Notes: generated from the letters alone by a model not told the origin. DNA of 64,000 nt from JAIBAC01 sp046331095 (GCA_046331095.1 JAXLRM010000004.1:1054001-1118000); one strand, 5' to 3'; counted from the stretch's first letter, positions 18,390 to 26,470 are shown. Made by a program: numbers and translations.

Positions 18390-18711
18390 GGGGAGTTCCG
18401 GAGGTGTCGCCGGCCGGTCCGTGTCCTCCGTGGCCACAGTGGAGGTCGGCAACCTGCGGGGCCACCTCGACCATCACGTGCTCGGACGCGTACACGGCCT
18501 CGCCGTGCAGGTTCCGGCTCACGACGGCGATCAGGCGCCCCTCGTCGGCGCCGTCGTGCTCGATGCTGAGACAGCCGGTGGAGATCGAGCCGTGGACCGT
18601 GACCACGCCGGGTTCGGCGCGCAGGGAATCGATCGTGTCGTTGAAGCACCACGGGCAGTTGGCGCCCGCGACCGAGATCTCGGTGGTGCTGACCGCTGCG
18701 TGGCTGCTCAT
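18382..18711 (-). CDS. Heavy-metal-associated (HMA)-like domain protein
   Basis: 109 residues, preceded by a strong AGGAGG seven bases before ATG 18711. TTEISVAGANCPWCFNDTID carries the CxxC metal site of HMA/CopZ-type domains, and the following strands (EPGVVTVHGSISTGCLSIEH) keep the beta-alpha-beta fold. The tail is His-rich (LHCGHGGHGPAGD) and could bind metal as well. It is a likely small cytoplasmic copper or zinc carrier or sensor. First gene of the operon with hemerythrin, P450 and a DsbA-like protein. Confidence 0.83.
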   Translation of the reverse strand: MSSHAAVSTTEISVAGANCPWCFNDTIDSLRAEPGVVTVHGSISTGCLSIEHDGADEGRLIAVVSRNLHGEAVYASEHVMVEVAPQVADLHCGHGGHGPAGDTSGTPHV

Positions 18712-18763
18712 CGTGAGTCCTCCTTCGGGGCACCGGTGTCGAGCACGGCCCGACCCCCTCTTT

Positions 18764-18781
18764 TTCTAGTGGTTGCTAGAA
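18764..18781. promoter_or_regulatory. Inverted repeat upstream of the HMA operon, candidate operator
   Basis: TTCTAGTGGTTGCTAGAA has perfect 6-bp arms and a 6-nt spacer. It lies 53 bases upstream of the HMA gene start in an otherwise AT-richer patch, where a promoter is expected. A metal, NO or redox regulator is a reasonable guess; none is adjacent. Confidence 0.5.
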
Positions 18782-18839
18782 CTTTTGGGAAGGGTGTTCC
18801 GCGAATCGCGCATCGAGGCCGAGGTCCGCGCGTTGCGAC

Positions 18840-21800
18840 CTACGTGGTTCCCGGGAGTGGGCACAGGTCGGCGACTCCCTTACCGGACGCGGTGGTCGAC
18901 GCCCTCACGTCGGGGTCCGTCGAGGCGGCGCTGCATGCCCTGCGCACGAGCTCCTCGCTGTCCAAGTCGGACATGGCGTACACGAAGCTGTTGCGCATCG
19001 CCGCCGGGTGGATCCACAGCGCACCTGCCGCGTCGTGGCGCACCGCCCCCGGGAAGCCGAGAGCCTCGCCGAGAAGGCGGCCCGACGTCAACGAGACGAC
19101 CTCGATCGTCGCGGCGGTGGCCAACACCACCTCGCCGCCGCCGGGATCGACGCTGATCGACGTGACTGGGGCCTCGACGTCGATCAGGTGCCGTGACAAG
19201 ACGTCGGCGCCGTCGGCGGTGAGCAGGCTGACCGAGTTGCCGGCAGCGAGGACGAATCCTGTCGCGTCAGGCAGAGCGGCGACCAGCGTGGCGCCCGGGT
19301 GGGTCAACTCCGCGGGGGAAGGGTGTTCCGGGCGCGTTCGCCGGTCGACGTCCCACAACTCCGTCTCCTGGGCCTGGCCTTCCGCCTCCTGGCCCCGTGA
19401 CTGCGAGACGACGAGCAGGCGCCCGTCCGTTCCGAGGGTGACCGAGCTCGCCGCGTTCGCGCAGCAGCCATCCAGGTCGACGACCTCGGCTTCGGACGGC
19501 CCACCGTCCCCGAAGTGGATGCGGCGCAGGCCGACTCCTGCCACCGCGACGAGCACGGACCCGTCGCCGCGTGCACAGGCCAGGGACACCGGACTCGAGC
19601 CACCACCGCCGTCGGACCCTGGGGCGGGGATGACAGCCGTCGCGGTGTCAGGAAAGCGCAGCACGCGCACGGCGTCCTTGCCGGGAACGGCGAGGACGCG
19701 CGTCGACGCGCATGTGACCGTCCTCACAGTCGCGGGCCGGGCGTGGCCGAGCGGCAACGTCTCCTCCGTACCGGCCACCGCCGCGACGAGCTCGCAGCAG
19801 TCCGTCCCGACCGGTCCACGTGGACGCAGGACGAGGTCGCTGCCTTCGAGGGGCATCGCCGGGTTCTCGTCGGGCACGCCGGCATTCACGAACGGCTGCC
19901 CGGGAGCGAGGGCAGACAGGCGCAGCACCCCGTCGGCGCCGCCGCCGATCACGAACGTCCCGGTGGGATCCACGAGACCCGTCGTTCCGCCGCTCCGGAA
20001 CCGGCTCCTGGTCTCCACGGGGCCGATGCCGAGGTTCGTGTCGGCGCTCTGGGTGTAGAGGAATCCGTCGGCGCCGGCCATGAGCACCAACAGGTCGGAC
20101 TTCTGCTCCCCGCGGCTCGGAACCCATCCCTGCTGGGTAGAGAACAAGCCGATCGGCGCGTAGGGCACCTGGGCATCCACAGCCCGACGCACCAGGCCCT
20201 GGTCGGTGTCGGAGAGGATGCTCAGGACGTGCGCGTGGGGTTCGGATCGGACGTCGAGGAGGATCGCGTCGTCGCCGCTCGACAAGCGGCATTCGAGCTC
20301 CGCGCAGCGAGGGTCCGAGACGGATGACTCACGAACCAACGTGCCCGTCCATCCCCCCGCACCCTGTGACATCCCCCATTCCCTCCTCGTGACCGTGGTA
20401 CCCACGAGGCTGTCCGCCCAGACCACCGCGGGGTACCCCCCGGGGGGATCCCAGCGGATGTCGGCCCACCGGATACCCGGGTCGGGCGCAGTCCACACCG
20501 GGGTGAGCCCACCGCACCCCGTCGTCGTCTGGGCACAGCCGAGGTCCCACAGGTTCCCCGCCCGGTCGACGGCGAGGTCCGTGGTGGTGGGACCGAATCG
20601 AGGCGGCGCCACCGCCCCGGCGAGGACACCGACCTTGCTTGCGCTGCCATCCGACCCCAGAACGACGAGCTCCACGCCTCCTGCGGTGCGGGCCGCCAAG
20701 AACCGCGCGTCCGGTGCGATCGAGAGAGAGTCGGCACCCATGTCGGGCGCGGGTGTCAGATCCACGCTGGTGACGCGGGAGGACTCGACGGCTCCGTACT
20801 CGAGGTCGCGGACCTGGAGGTCACCGCTGTCGTCGAGAGTGGCCAGCAGCTCGTGTCGCCCCGGGATCGTGCCGAAGGGGAGCTGGGGCTGGGATGCCGC
20901 CAGCGACACGACCCGGCGGCCCTCGTGGGCCGGTATGTCCTGCCTGCTCGGGGTGACGACCGTGGCCAGGAGCACGGAACGGACCTCCTCGGCAACGGAC
21001 GCCCGTAAGCCCTCGTCGCCGATCTGGCTGTGCAGGCCCGCGACCTCGACCGCGGTGAGAGCCGCGACCGTGGGACTGTTGTCGCGCTCGTGCATGGCGT
21101 CGGCCGCCAGGCCGGCGGCGTTACGGGCGAGAGACGCCTCGTCGAGGCGTTGGGAGCTGTGGACACCCCAGAAGGCGGCAACGGCGACGGTCACCACGAG
21201 CCCCGCGAGCGCCGTGAGCGTGAGGCGGCGTCGTCGCCGCACACTGCCTGTGTCCGCCTCACGCGCGACGGCCACGAGCCGGCCGTCAGGTGGTGAGGCG
21301 TCCTTGCGGCGGACCCGGAACGAACCGTCGGAGGGAATCGGCACCCCGTCGTGTGCGAGGGCAGCGGCTGCCTCCGCCGAGACCGAGGTCTCGCCCGGGG
21401 AGGCGGCCGCGCCCAGCGCACGTACGCGCGCGACCGCCGGGCCTGTCACGTACCCCTCGCGTGTGGACGCTCTCCCCACGTGCAGTCCGGCGCTCACGTG
21501 CAACCCGATGCCGGGTTCGTCCAATTCGGTGACGAGCTCCGAGATCGCCACGGCCGCGGCGGCGGCCCGAGCGGGCTGGCCGAACACGAACAGCGCCGAG
21601 CGCTCGTAGCCCGGCGCCGCGACCTTGTGACCACCACCGGTGGCGGCGAGGGACTCGGCTGACTTGGTGAACCGTGCCAGCGCAGCCGCTGCCTCGTCGG
21701 GTCGATCCTCCCAGGCGATGTCGCGTACGTCGCACGAGACCGACAGGAAGGCGACCTCGCCTTCCGGAAGGGCGCCGTCGAAGGCAGCGCGCAGGCGAAT

Positions 21801-23093
21801 GGCGAACTCGCCCGCGCTCGGGGGGCGCGCTGCGGGGTCCGGCGACAGGCCGGTGCTCACGACACCCTCCACGGCGGCACCCTCGCGCGAAGTCAGGCCG
21901 GTCCAGACCCGCGGACTGCCATTGGGTGGCGCACCGGTGAGCAGGGAGACCGTGGCGGCGGCCAGCGAGTACACGTCACTTCGGGTGGACCTGGGGCTTC
22001 CTGTCTCCACCTCGGGAGCCACGTACCCTTTCGTCCCCTCCGACACGAGGGCACCCGAGTGCGCCGAGGACCCGAAGTCGACGAGAACGACCGACCCCCG
22101 CGACGTCCTGACGATGTTCGCCGGCTTCACGTCGCCGTGCACCACCGGCGGTTCGTGGCCGTGCAGGTGATCCAGCGCCTCGGCAACAGCGCTGATCGAG
22201 TCGACGACGAGCCCAGGTCGGAGTCCGGGCGCGCCGGTCGCGGCGAGCACAGCGCCGAGATCGTCGCCGTCGATCCAATCCATGACGACGACCTGGCGCC
22301 CATCCTCGCGGGTGAACCCGTCGCGTGCGACAGGGAGGTTCGGGTGTGGACGCACGCTCAACAGCGTCCGGATCTCCTCCACGCCGCCGTCGCGGCGGAT
22401 CTTGAGAGCGACGTCGCGTGCATAGCGGAGGTCTCGCGCACGCCACACCTCGCCTTCGCCGCCTTCGCTGACATGCTGTACGAGGCGGTATCGCTCCTGC
22501 CAGGGCTCCTGGGCGTGCGGTCGGGCCGAGCCGGTTGTGGTGTCACTCGGTGACGGGGTCCGGGTCGCCGCGTCCGGGTCGTGCCAGAGGACCTCGACGG
22601 TTTCGAGTGGCTCCGCCAGACCCTTGAGGGTCAGGGCGCCGCGTGCCTTGAACCGGTGCCTTCCACGAGTGCCGGCGAGGACGCGTACGACGTCGGAGGC
22701 GAGGACGGCACCGGGTTGTGCGACCGCGCAGAGCCGCGCTGCCTCGACGACGGGAATGCCGTGACAGTCGCCGCTGCGGTAGGCCACGTCCCCGGCGCTG
22801 AGGCCGACCCGTAGCTGCAACCCTTCCGGGGTGCCCTTCCCGCGCGCTGTCGTACGGCAGAGGGCCACTGCTGCCCTGACCGCATCCGAGGCGGCTGCGA
22901 AGGTGGCCATGAATCCGTCACCCATGTCCTTGACCACGGTGCCGTGACAAGCCACGACCTCACGGCGCAACAACACCTCGTGCGCGTCGAACAACTCGTC
23001 CGCGGCGTCGTCGCCCAGCTCTGCGCGCAACCGCGTGGATTCGACGATGTCGCTGAACAGAACGATGGCGGTGCCGGTTGCGCCCTGGTTCAT
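18840..23093 (-). CDS. Cyclase - Ser/Thr kinase - degenerate cyclase - TM - beta-propeller fusion
   Basis: 1417 residues. Residues 1-175 form a class III nucleotide cyclase-like domain with both metal-binding Asp motifs (VLFSDIVEST, MGDGFMATF), but with Glu where the transition-state Asn is usual (VVEAARL). Residues about 200-440 are a protein kinase: VALK lysine, HGDVKPANIV catalytic loop (HGD in place of HRD), DFGSS and YVAPEV. Residues about 445-620 look like a second, eroded cyclase domain (CDVRDIAWED..., SAGLHVGRASTREGYVTG). After an Arg-rich stop-transfer stretch comes one membrane helix (LTLTALAGLVVTVAVAAFWG, about 640). The remaining 730 residues are WD40/propeller-like blades, presumably outside the cell. 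It probably turns an extracellular cue into phosphorylation, and perhaps cyclic nucleotide signalling. Confidence 0.88.
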   Translation of the reverse strand: MNQGATGTAIVLFSDIVESTRLRAELGDDAADELFDAHEVLLRREVVACHGTVVKDMGDGFMATFAAASDAVRAAVALCRTTARGKGTPEGLQLRVGLSAGDVAYRSGDCHGIPVVEAARLCAVAQPGAVLASDVVRVLAGTRGRHRFKARGALTLKGLAEPLETVEVLWHDPDAATRTPSPSDTTTGSARPHAQEPWQERYRLVQHVSEGGEGEVWRARDLRYARDVALKIRRDGGVEEIRTLLSVRPHPNLPVARDGFTREDGRQVVVMDWIDGDDLGAVLAATGAPGLRPGLVVDSISAVAEALDHLHGHEPPVVHGDVKPANIVRTSRGSVVLVDFGSSAHSGALVSEGTKGYVAPEVETGSPRSTRSDVYSLAAATVSLLTGAPPNGSPRVWTGLTSREGAAVEGVVSTGLSPDPAARPPSAGEFAIRLRAAFDGALPEGEVAFLSVSCDVRDIAWEDRPDEAAAALARFTKSAESLAATGGGHKVAAPGYERSALFVFGQPARAAAAAVAISELVTELDEPGIGLHVSAGLHVGRASTREGYVTGPAVARVRALGAAASPGETSVSAEAAAALAHDGVPIPSDGSFRVRRKDASPPDGRLVAVAREADTGSVRRRRRLTLTALAGLVVTVAVAAFWGVHSSQRLDEASLARNAAGLAADAMHERDNSPTVAALTAVEVAGLHSQIGDEGLRASVAEEVRSVLLATVVTPSRQDIPAHEGRRVVSLAASQPQLPFGTIPGRHELLATLDDSGDLQVRDLEYGAVESSRVTSVDLTPAPDMGADSLSIAPDARFLAARTAGGVELVVLGSDGSASKVGVLAGAVAPPRFGPTTTDLAVDRAGNLWDLGCAQTTTGCGGLTPVWTAPDPGIRWADIRWDPPGGYPAVVWADSLVGTTVTRREWGMSQGAGGWTGTLVRESSVSDPRCAELECRLSSGDDAILLDVRSEPHAHVLSILSDTDQGLVRRAVDAQVPYAPIGLFSTQQGWVPSRGEQKSDLLVLMAGADGFLYTQSADTNLGIGPVETRSRFRSGGTTGLVDPTGTFVIGGGADGVLRLSALAPGQPFVNAGVPDENPAMPLEGSDLVLRPRGPVGTDCCELVAAVAGTEETLPLGHARPATVRTVTCASTRVLAVPGKDAVRVLRFPDTATAVIPAPGSDGGGGSSPVSLACARGDGSVLVAVAGVGLRRIHFGDGGPSEAEVVDLDGCCANAASSVTLGTDGRLLVVSQSRGQEAEGQAQETELWDVDRRTRPEHPSPAELTHPGATLVAALPDATGFVLAAGNSVSLLTADGADVLSRHLIDVEAPVTSISVDPGGGEVVLATAATIEVVSLTSGRLLGEALGFPGAVRHDAAGALWIHPAAMRNSFVYAMSDLDSEELVRRACSAASTDPDVRASTTASGKGVADLCPLPGTT

Positions 23094-23279
23094 GAGCCAC
23101 CAGTCGGGGTGGCATTCAGGCTACGCCCCGGTCCCGCACATGAACACCCCTGAACTTCGAGGAATGCCATTCGGTAAGGCAGCGACGACTTCTCGACAAT
23201 GCTGGTCGAGGAGACGCATGAGGCGAACCTCTTGCTTGCATATCGAGAGAATCGACTATTGCAGTAGAAGCCAAGGTTA
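23094..23279. other. Intergenic region, relatively AT-rich, no gene seen
   Basis: Between the start of the cyclase-kinase gene (23093) and the 47-nt hairpin at 23280 no open frame is convincing. The part at 23220-23275 is unusually AT-rich for this genome and probably contains the promoter of the cyclase-kinase gene, but I cannot place -35/-10 boxes. Confidence 0.5.
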
Positions 23280-23326
23280 GGGCTCGCCTCTGGACAAGTT
23301 ACCGAACGCTATTCGGAGGCGAGCCC
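23280..23326 (-). terminator. 47-nt composite hairpin, copy 1
   Basis: Perfect 11-bp arms GGGCTCGCCTC (23280-23290) and GAGGCGAGCCC (23316-23326) enclose an inner CCGAA...TTCGG hairpin. It lies 80 bases past the stop of the minus-strand GH5 gene. A copy with 43 of 47 identical positions occurs in inverted orientation at 25649-25695. It is a likely terminator or a small mobile palindromic element. Confidence 0.65.
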
Positions 23327-23405
23327 TTGGTTGGGTGTCGTCGAACGAAGGGCCCCCTCGGTGGGGCTGCTGCGGTGGTCGCCGCCACCGCCACCGGGAG
23401 AGGGG

Positions 23406-24857
23406 TCAGGCGGCCGGCGTGATCTCGACGCGTACCTCGGGGGCGCCGGTTGCCGCGGTGACGTAGAGGACGTGTGCGTCGCCGGAGGCCACACGCCACG
23501 TGGCCCCTGCGACTGTGACGGCGTAGCCGTGGGGGTAGTGGCGTTCCAGCGGCAGCCAGATCTCCGTGGGGGAGCTGATCGCGGGGTTCGGTGTGTAGGT
23601 GAGCCGGAACGACGCGGTGGCGGCGTCGAAGGAATGGTGCCGCGGCACACCGGCGATCCTGCGTGCGTAGGTGCGCTCCAGGACGTCGACCTTGGGCCGC
23701 AGGACGACGGGGCCCGTGTCGTCCTCGACGAGGCGGGCGTCCTTGTGCGTCGTCGGATCGCCCCAGTTCTTCCATTCCCAGTACTGCCAGCCGACGAACT
23801 CCCGGTCGAAGATGTCGGCTTCGTCGTCGATCCCGTCGATCAGGTTGCTGGCCCCGTACTCGGTCACGAGCCAGCCGGCGCCGACGCCGTCGCTGTAGGA
23901 ACGGGCGCCCCGCAGCGTCGCGTCGTCGAGGGACCTGCACGCGTCCTCGGGCCAGAGCTGCCGGCCGAAGATGAACGAGGCGGCGCAGTAGACGTGGAAG
24001 CTGAGGGCGAGGCCCGAACCCGGCGCGAACGTCATGCGGTCGTGCAAGAACTGCGACGACGGGATGCTGGGTTCCCAGAAGATGGTGTGTTGCGCGTCCA
24101 CCGCACGGATCGCGGGGATCACCTTGTCGTACATGCGCTGGACGGTCAGGCGGTCCTGTGGCAGGAACCACAGGGGCGACGTCCAGGGCTCGTTCAGGAT
24201 GTCGTAGCCGAGCACGTAGGGGTTGGCGGAGAAGCGCTCCGCCACCTGGCGCCACATCGACGTGTACTGGTCGAGGATGCCGTTGCGGTTCCACCAGAAG
24301 TCCCAGTACGCCATTCCCAGCGATGCCTGGCTGAAATAGGTCAGCGCCCAGTTCGGGCGTTTGGCGGCGCCGGGGCGCAGGACCGCCCAGTCGGGTGCGC
24401 CCTCGCCGCCCCACCGCTCGTTCCAGAGGTCCTGGTGGGAGTCGACGAGGACGTGGATGCCGCGCTCGCCGAGGAGGTTCACGAGTTCCTCGTACCTGTC
24501 GAGGTAGGCGGTGTCCACGGCTCCGGGGGATGGCTGCATGCCGGCCCAGATGAAGCCGAGACGGACGGTGTTCCACCCGAGCGATGCGATCCGATCGGCG
24601 TCCGCGGGTCCGAACTCCTCCGGCGACGGGATGTAGGGGGCCACCTTCCGTACGACGTTCACGCCGTGCAACAGGACGACACGTCCGCTGGCGTCCCGCC
24701 ACCAGCGCCCGTCCGCTGCCAGCCCGTCGGCAGGGTCCGCATTGGCAGGGCCCGACGCGACGAGGAGTCCGGCAGCGACCGCCAAGACGACGCCGAGGGC
24801 GCAAGCCCGCACGCGGACGCTGCTGCCGAGGCCCCGGGCCGTTCCCCTTCCCCACAT
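23406..24857 (-). CDS. Secreted GH5 glycoside hydrolase, endoglycoceramidase-like
   Basis: 483 residues. A signal peptide (positive start, hydrophobic core, cleavage near ANADPAD, residue 40) exports it. The body is a GH5 TIM barrel: LHGVNVVRKVAPY, GWNTVRLGFIWAGMQPS, DSHQDLWNE, GYDILNEPW with the acid/base Glu near residue 222, and VTEYGAS with the nucleophile Glu near residue 331. This set, with W-E-W-K near 355, is closest to the endoglycoceramidase branch, which cleaves glycans from glycolipids. A small beta-sandwich follows at the C-terminus. It stands alone, flanked by intergenic DNA. Confidence 0.88.
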   Translation of the reverse strand: MWGRGTARGLGSSVRVRACALGVVLAVAAGLLVASGPANADPADGLAADGRWWRDASGRVVLLHGVNVVRKVAPYIPSPEEFGPADADRIASLGWNTVRLGFIWAGMQPSPGAVDTAYLDRYEELVNLLGERGIHVLVDSHQDLWNERWGGEGAPDWAVLRPGAAKRPNWALTYFSQASLGMAYWDFWWNRNGILDQYTSMWRQVAERFSANPYVLGYDILNEPWTSPLWFLPQDRLTVQRMYDKVIPAIRAVDAQHTIFWEPSIPSSQFLHDRMTFAPGSGLALSFHVYCAASFIFGRQLWPEDACRSLDDATLRGARSYSDGVGAGWLVTEYGASNLIDGIDDEADIFDREFVGWQYWEWKNWGDPTTHKDARLVEDDTGPVVLRPKVDVLERTYARRIAGVPRHHSFDAATASFRLTYTPNPAISSPTEIWLPLERHYPHGYAVTVAGATWRVASGDAHVLYVTAATGAPEVRVEITPAA

Positions 24858-25010
24858 GGCGGCCAGGATATGCCGGCACCCGATGGTCCACCAGATCTGC
24901 CGGCGGGAGTCGCACGATCAGACGCCGGGCGAGCCCGGCTACCTCCGGTTCTGGCATGGCCGCTCGCGGCGGGTGCGAAGCCGGGCCTTCGAATGGCCGA
25001 GGTGGGGCGC

Positions 25011-25321
25011 ATGCCGGGCCACGCCCAAATACGACTCCGCTGTAGTCGTGGCGGCTCCTCGTCCATTCGATTCGATCCCGACGTTCGGGCCCGGTTGGCA
25101 GCGTACGTGCGGGCGCATCCCGGCCATGTCGCAGTCCTCGGCGACGAACCGGTTGGTCGACGAAGCACTGCGCATGTGGCAGCACACGATGGTCGTGTTC
25201 CGAGACGGAGCGAGTGGAAGGCGCGCACGCCTCGTCGGCGGTCCCGACGTCTGGGGGGTGATCCGGGCGGTGCGGTCCGCGCGAGCGGCCGAGCCCGAAA
25301 TGGACGCCGACGCGATCCTCG
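25011..25321 (+). pseudogene. Broken ribbon-helix-helix antitoxin-like gene (frameshift and 3' truncation)
   Basis: From ATG 25011 one frame reads a ribbon-helix-helix-like start (SSSIRFDPDVRARLAAYVRA, to about 25125). The natural continuation SQSSATNRLVDEALRMWQH, then VVFRDGASGRRARLVGGPDVW, is in the next frame from about 25128. Dropping one G at that point restores a continuous protein of the CopG-like antitoxin type common in actinobacteria (from memory of the family, no search run). The second frame stops resembling the family exactly where tRNA-Leu-like sequence begins (25318), so the 3' end is missing too. It is therefore a double-lesion remnant. Confidence 0.65.
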
Positions 25322-25355
25322 AACCCTCACGCTCCGAAGGACTGCGGATGTTGAG
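25318..25355 (-). other. attachment-site remnant: 38-nt copy of tRNA-Leu sequence
   Basis: These 38 bases match the tRNA-Leu gene at 26401-26438 at 35 of 38 positions, in the same orientation, covering the anticodon loop to the T arm. That is the region typically duplicated when a tyrosine-integrase element inserts into a tRNA gene. The two copies bound a 1.05 kb interval holding only a toxin-antitoxin-like pair. Confidence 0.75.
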
Positions 25356-25648
25356 AATGGATCTCACCATCCATCCCGCGCGGAACAGTACGTCTGACAT
25401 GCGGTTCTCCCATAGCCTGTGCGTCCTGCCCGGCCGGTGACGGCCGGTTTGTGGGCAAGATGAGGGCAGAAATGTGGGCAGAGCGAGTGCGCTCGGGCTG
25501 ATCGGTCACATCGGATCACGTCCCGGCTCGCTCAGCGACGGCGGGCCCGGCATCGCGGGCAGCCTCGTCCACAAGGCCACGAAGTCGTTCCGACTGGTGT
25601 GACACCCGATTCAGGCATGGCCGCTTGCCCGGGGCCAGGCGCTGGTTG
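25356..25648. other. Non-coding remainder of the tRNA-Leu-bounded insertion
   Basis: No convincing gene. GTGGGCAAGATGAGGGCAGA-type sequence near 25450 and a related GTGGGCAGAG stretch near 26332 lie toward opposite ends of the interval. They may be remains of an integrase gene or of integrase arm sites, but this is only a suggestion. Confidence 0.35.
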
Positions 25649-25695
25649 GGGCTCGCCTCCGAATAACGTTCGGCAACTTATCCAGAGGCGGGCCC
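25649..25695 (-). terminator. 47-nt composite hairpin, copy 2 (inverted relative to copy 1)
   Basis: Arms at 25649-25659 and 25685-25695 pair over 11 bp with one G-T wobble, around the same inner CCGAA...TTCGG hairpin. It directly abuts the TAA (25696-25698) of the HTH antitoxin-like gene, as a terminator of that operon would. It is the reverse complement of the element at 23280-23326 with four differences. Confidence 0.65.
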
Positions 25696-26007
25696 TTAGT
25701 CCTGTGCTGCGCCGACGGCGTTCTCGAAGCGTTGCCGAGCGGCTTGCTTGGATACTCCGAGGACCATCGATATCCGGCCCCAGGACCGCCCGGCCAGTCG
25801 CGCCGCAACGACGGCGTCGCGAAGCTGCTCCTCGGCATCGGCCACTGAAGAAAGGGCAACCGCGATCGCACGCAGGTCATGGGTGTCCTCAGCTTCAAGT
25901 TCGGCTGGATCCACAGAATCAAGCCACGCCTCCGCTTCGAGGGCGGCTCTCTTGAGTTCCTCCTGCGTTCTCGGCAACGTTCTCACCTCCACGTCGTCTG
26001 GGGTCAT
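25696..26007 (-). CDS. Small HTH protein, probable antitoxin
   Basis: 103 residues. The N-terminal half is acidic and helical (TQEELKRAALEAEAWLDSVD). The C-terminal half contains a clear helix-turn-helix, AGRSWGRISMVLGVSKQAARQRF (about residues 72-95), of the type that follows a small toxin-like gene in many actinobacteria. Its ATG (26007) overlaps the stop of the upstream gene as ATGA. It probably binds the palindrome at 26229-26248 and neutralises its partner. It could also be a simple regulator. Confidence 0.72.
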   Translation of the reverse strand: MTPDDVEVRTLPRTQEELKRAALEAEAWLDSVDPAELEAEDTHDLRAIAVALSSVADAEEQLRDAVVAARLAGRSWGRISMVLGVSKQAARQRFENAVGAAQD

Positions 26008-26228
26008 CTGAGCAAGTCGTAGAACTTCTCTCTCAGGGGCATCGCGTGTATCACCACCGGATCGTCATCGGGGTCGACGACGACGATCTCGAGGAGTCTG
26101 CCGCTGCGGTCTGCGCCGATGATGAACAGGCCGTGTCCGGTAGGGAACGAGCGGAACTCGGCTCGGACTGCTGCTCGGATGTCGTCGTCGGTGATCCCAT
26201 GCTTCCGGGCGCTGCCGACGATCTCCAT
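26004..26228 (-). CDS. Small toxin-like protein of a TA pair
   Basis: 74 residues from ATG 26228, directly after a 20-bp palindrome. The pattern MEIVGSARKHGITDDDIRAA, then LFIIGADRSGRLLEIVVV and VIHAMPLREKFYDLL resembles BrnT/RelE-like small toxins: a short helix, then a beta sheet with RxGxLLEI and a conserved HAMxxR. No catalytic proof is possible from sequence. It is the first gene of a two-gene operon with the HTH protein inside a tRNA-Leu-bounded insertion, a usual setting for addiction modules. Confidence 0.68.
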   Translation of the reverse strand: MEIVGSARKHGITDDDIRAAVRAEFRSFPTGHGLFIIGADRSGRLLEIVVVDPDDDPVVIHAMPLREKFYDLLR

Positions 26229-26248
26229 GCGACAATGTACATTGTCGC
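26229..26248. promoter_or_regulatory. Perfect 20-bp palindrome, TA autoregulatory operator
   Basis: GCGACAATGTACATTGTCGC is a perfect palindrome ending one base before the ATG of the toxin-like gene. Such TGTACA-centred palindromes at the start of toxin-antitoxin operons are usual binding sites of the antitoxin. Because it touches the start codon, binding could also block translation initiation or transcription start. Confidence 0.8.
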
Positions 26249-26383
26249 CAGACAACAGGTCAACCTACCTTGTCGTCCTGAACCGATGCCTGAGCCCTTG
26301 CCCACCATGACCCGCGCCTACGCGCACTTGTGGGCAGAGTGTGGGTGCGACGTGCTGAATACTGCATTCGCGCTGCTCAGAGG

Positions 26384-26470
26384 TGGTGCCCGGGGAGGGA
26401 CTTGAACCCTCACGCCCCGAAGGACTGCGGATTTTGAGTCCGCCGCGTCTGCCGATTCCGCCACCCGGGC
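26384..26470 (-). tRNA. tRNA-Leu (anticodon CAA)
   Basis: Read on the minus strand it has acceptor stem GCCCGGG/CCCGGGC (26464-26470 with 26388-26394), D arm, anticodon stem GCGGA/TCCGC with loop CTCAAAA giving anticodon CAA, a long variable arm (AGTCCTTCGGGGCGT region) as in class II tRNAs, and a T arm with GGTTCAAGTCC. Discriminator A and a genome-encoded CCA (26384-26386) follow. It reads UUG. Its 3' half is the target of the insertion remnant. Confidence 0.95.

Noticed and set aside
23280..23326. Integron attC site
   Set aside because: The paired hairpin lacks the RYYYAAC/GTTRRRY core sites in the right places and no integron integrase is nearby.
25318..25355. Second tRNA gene
   Set aside because: Only the anticodon-loop to T-arm part is present; acceptor and D arms are missing, so it is an att-like copy.
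23331..25397. Plus-strand open frame of 688 codons across the GH5 gene
   Set aside because: Only its last part (from 25011) makes sense, as the start of the broken RHH gene; the rest is antisense to a clear GH5 gene.
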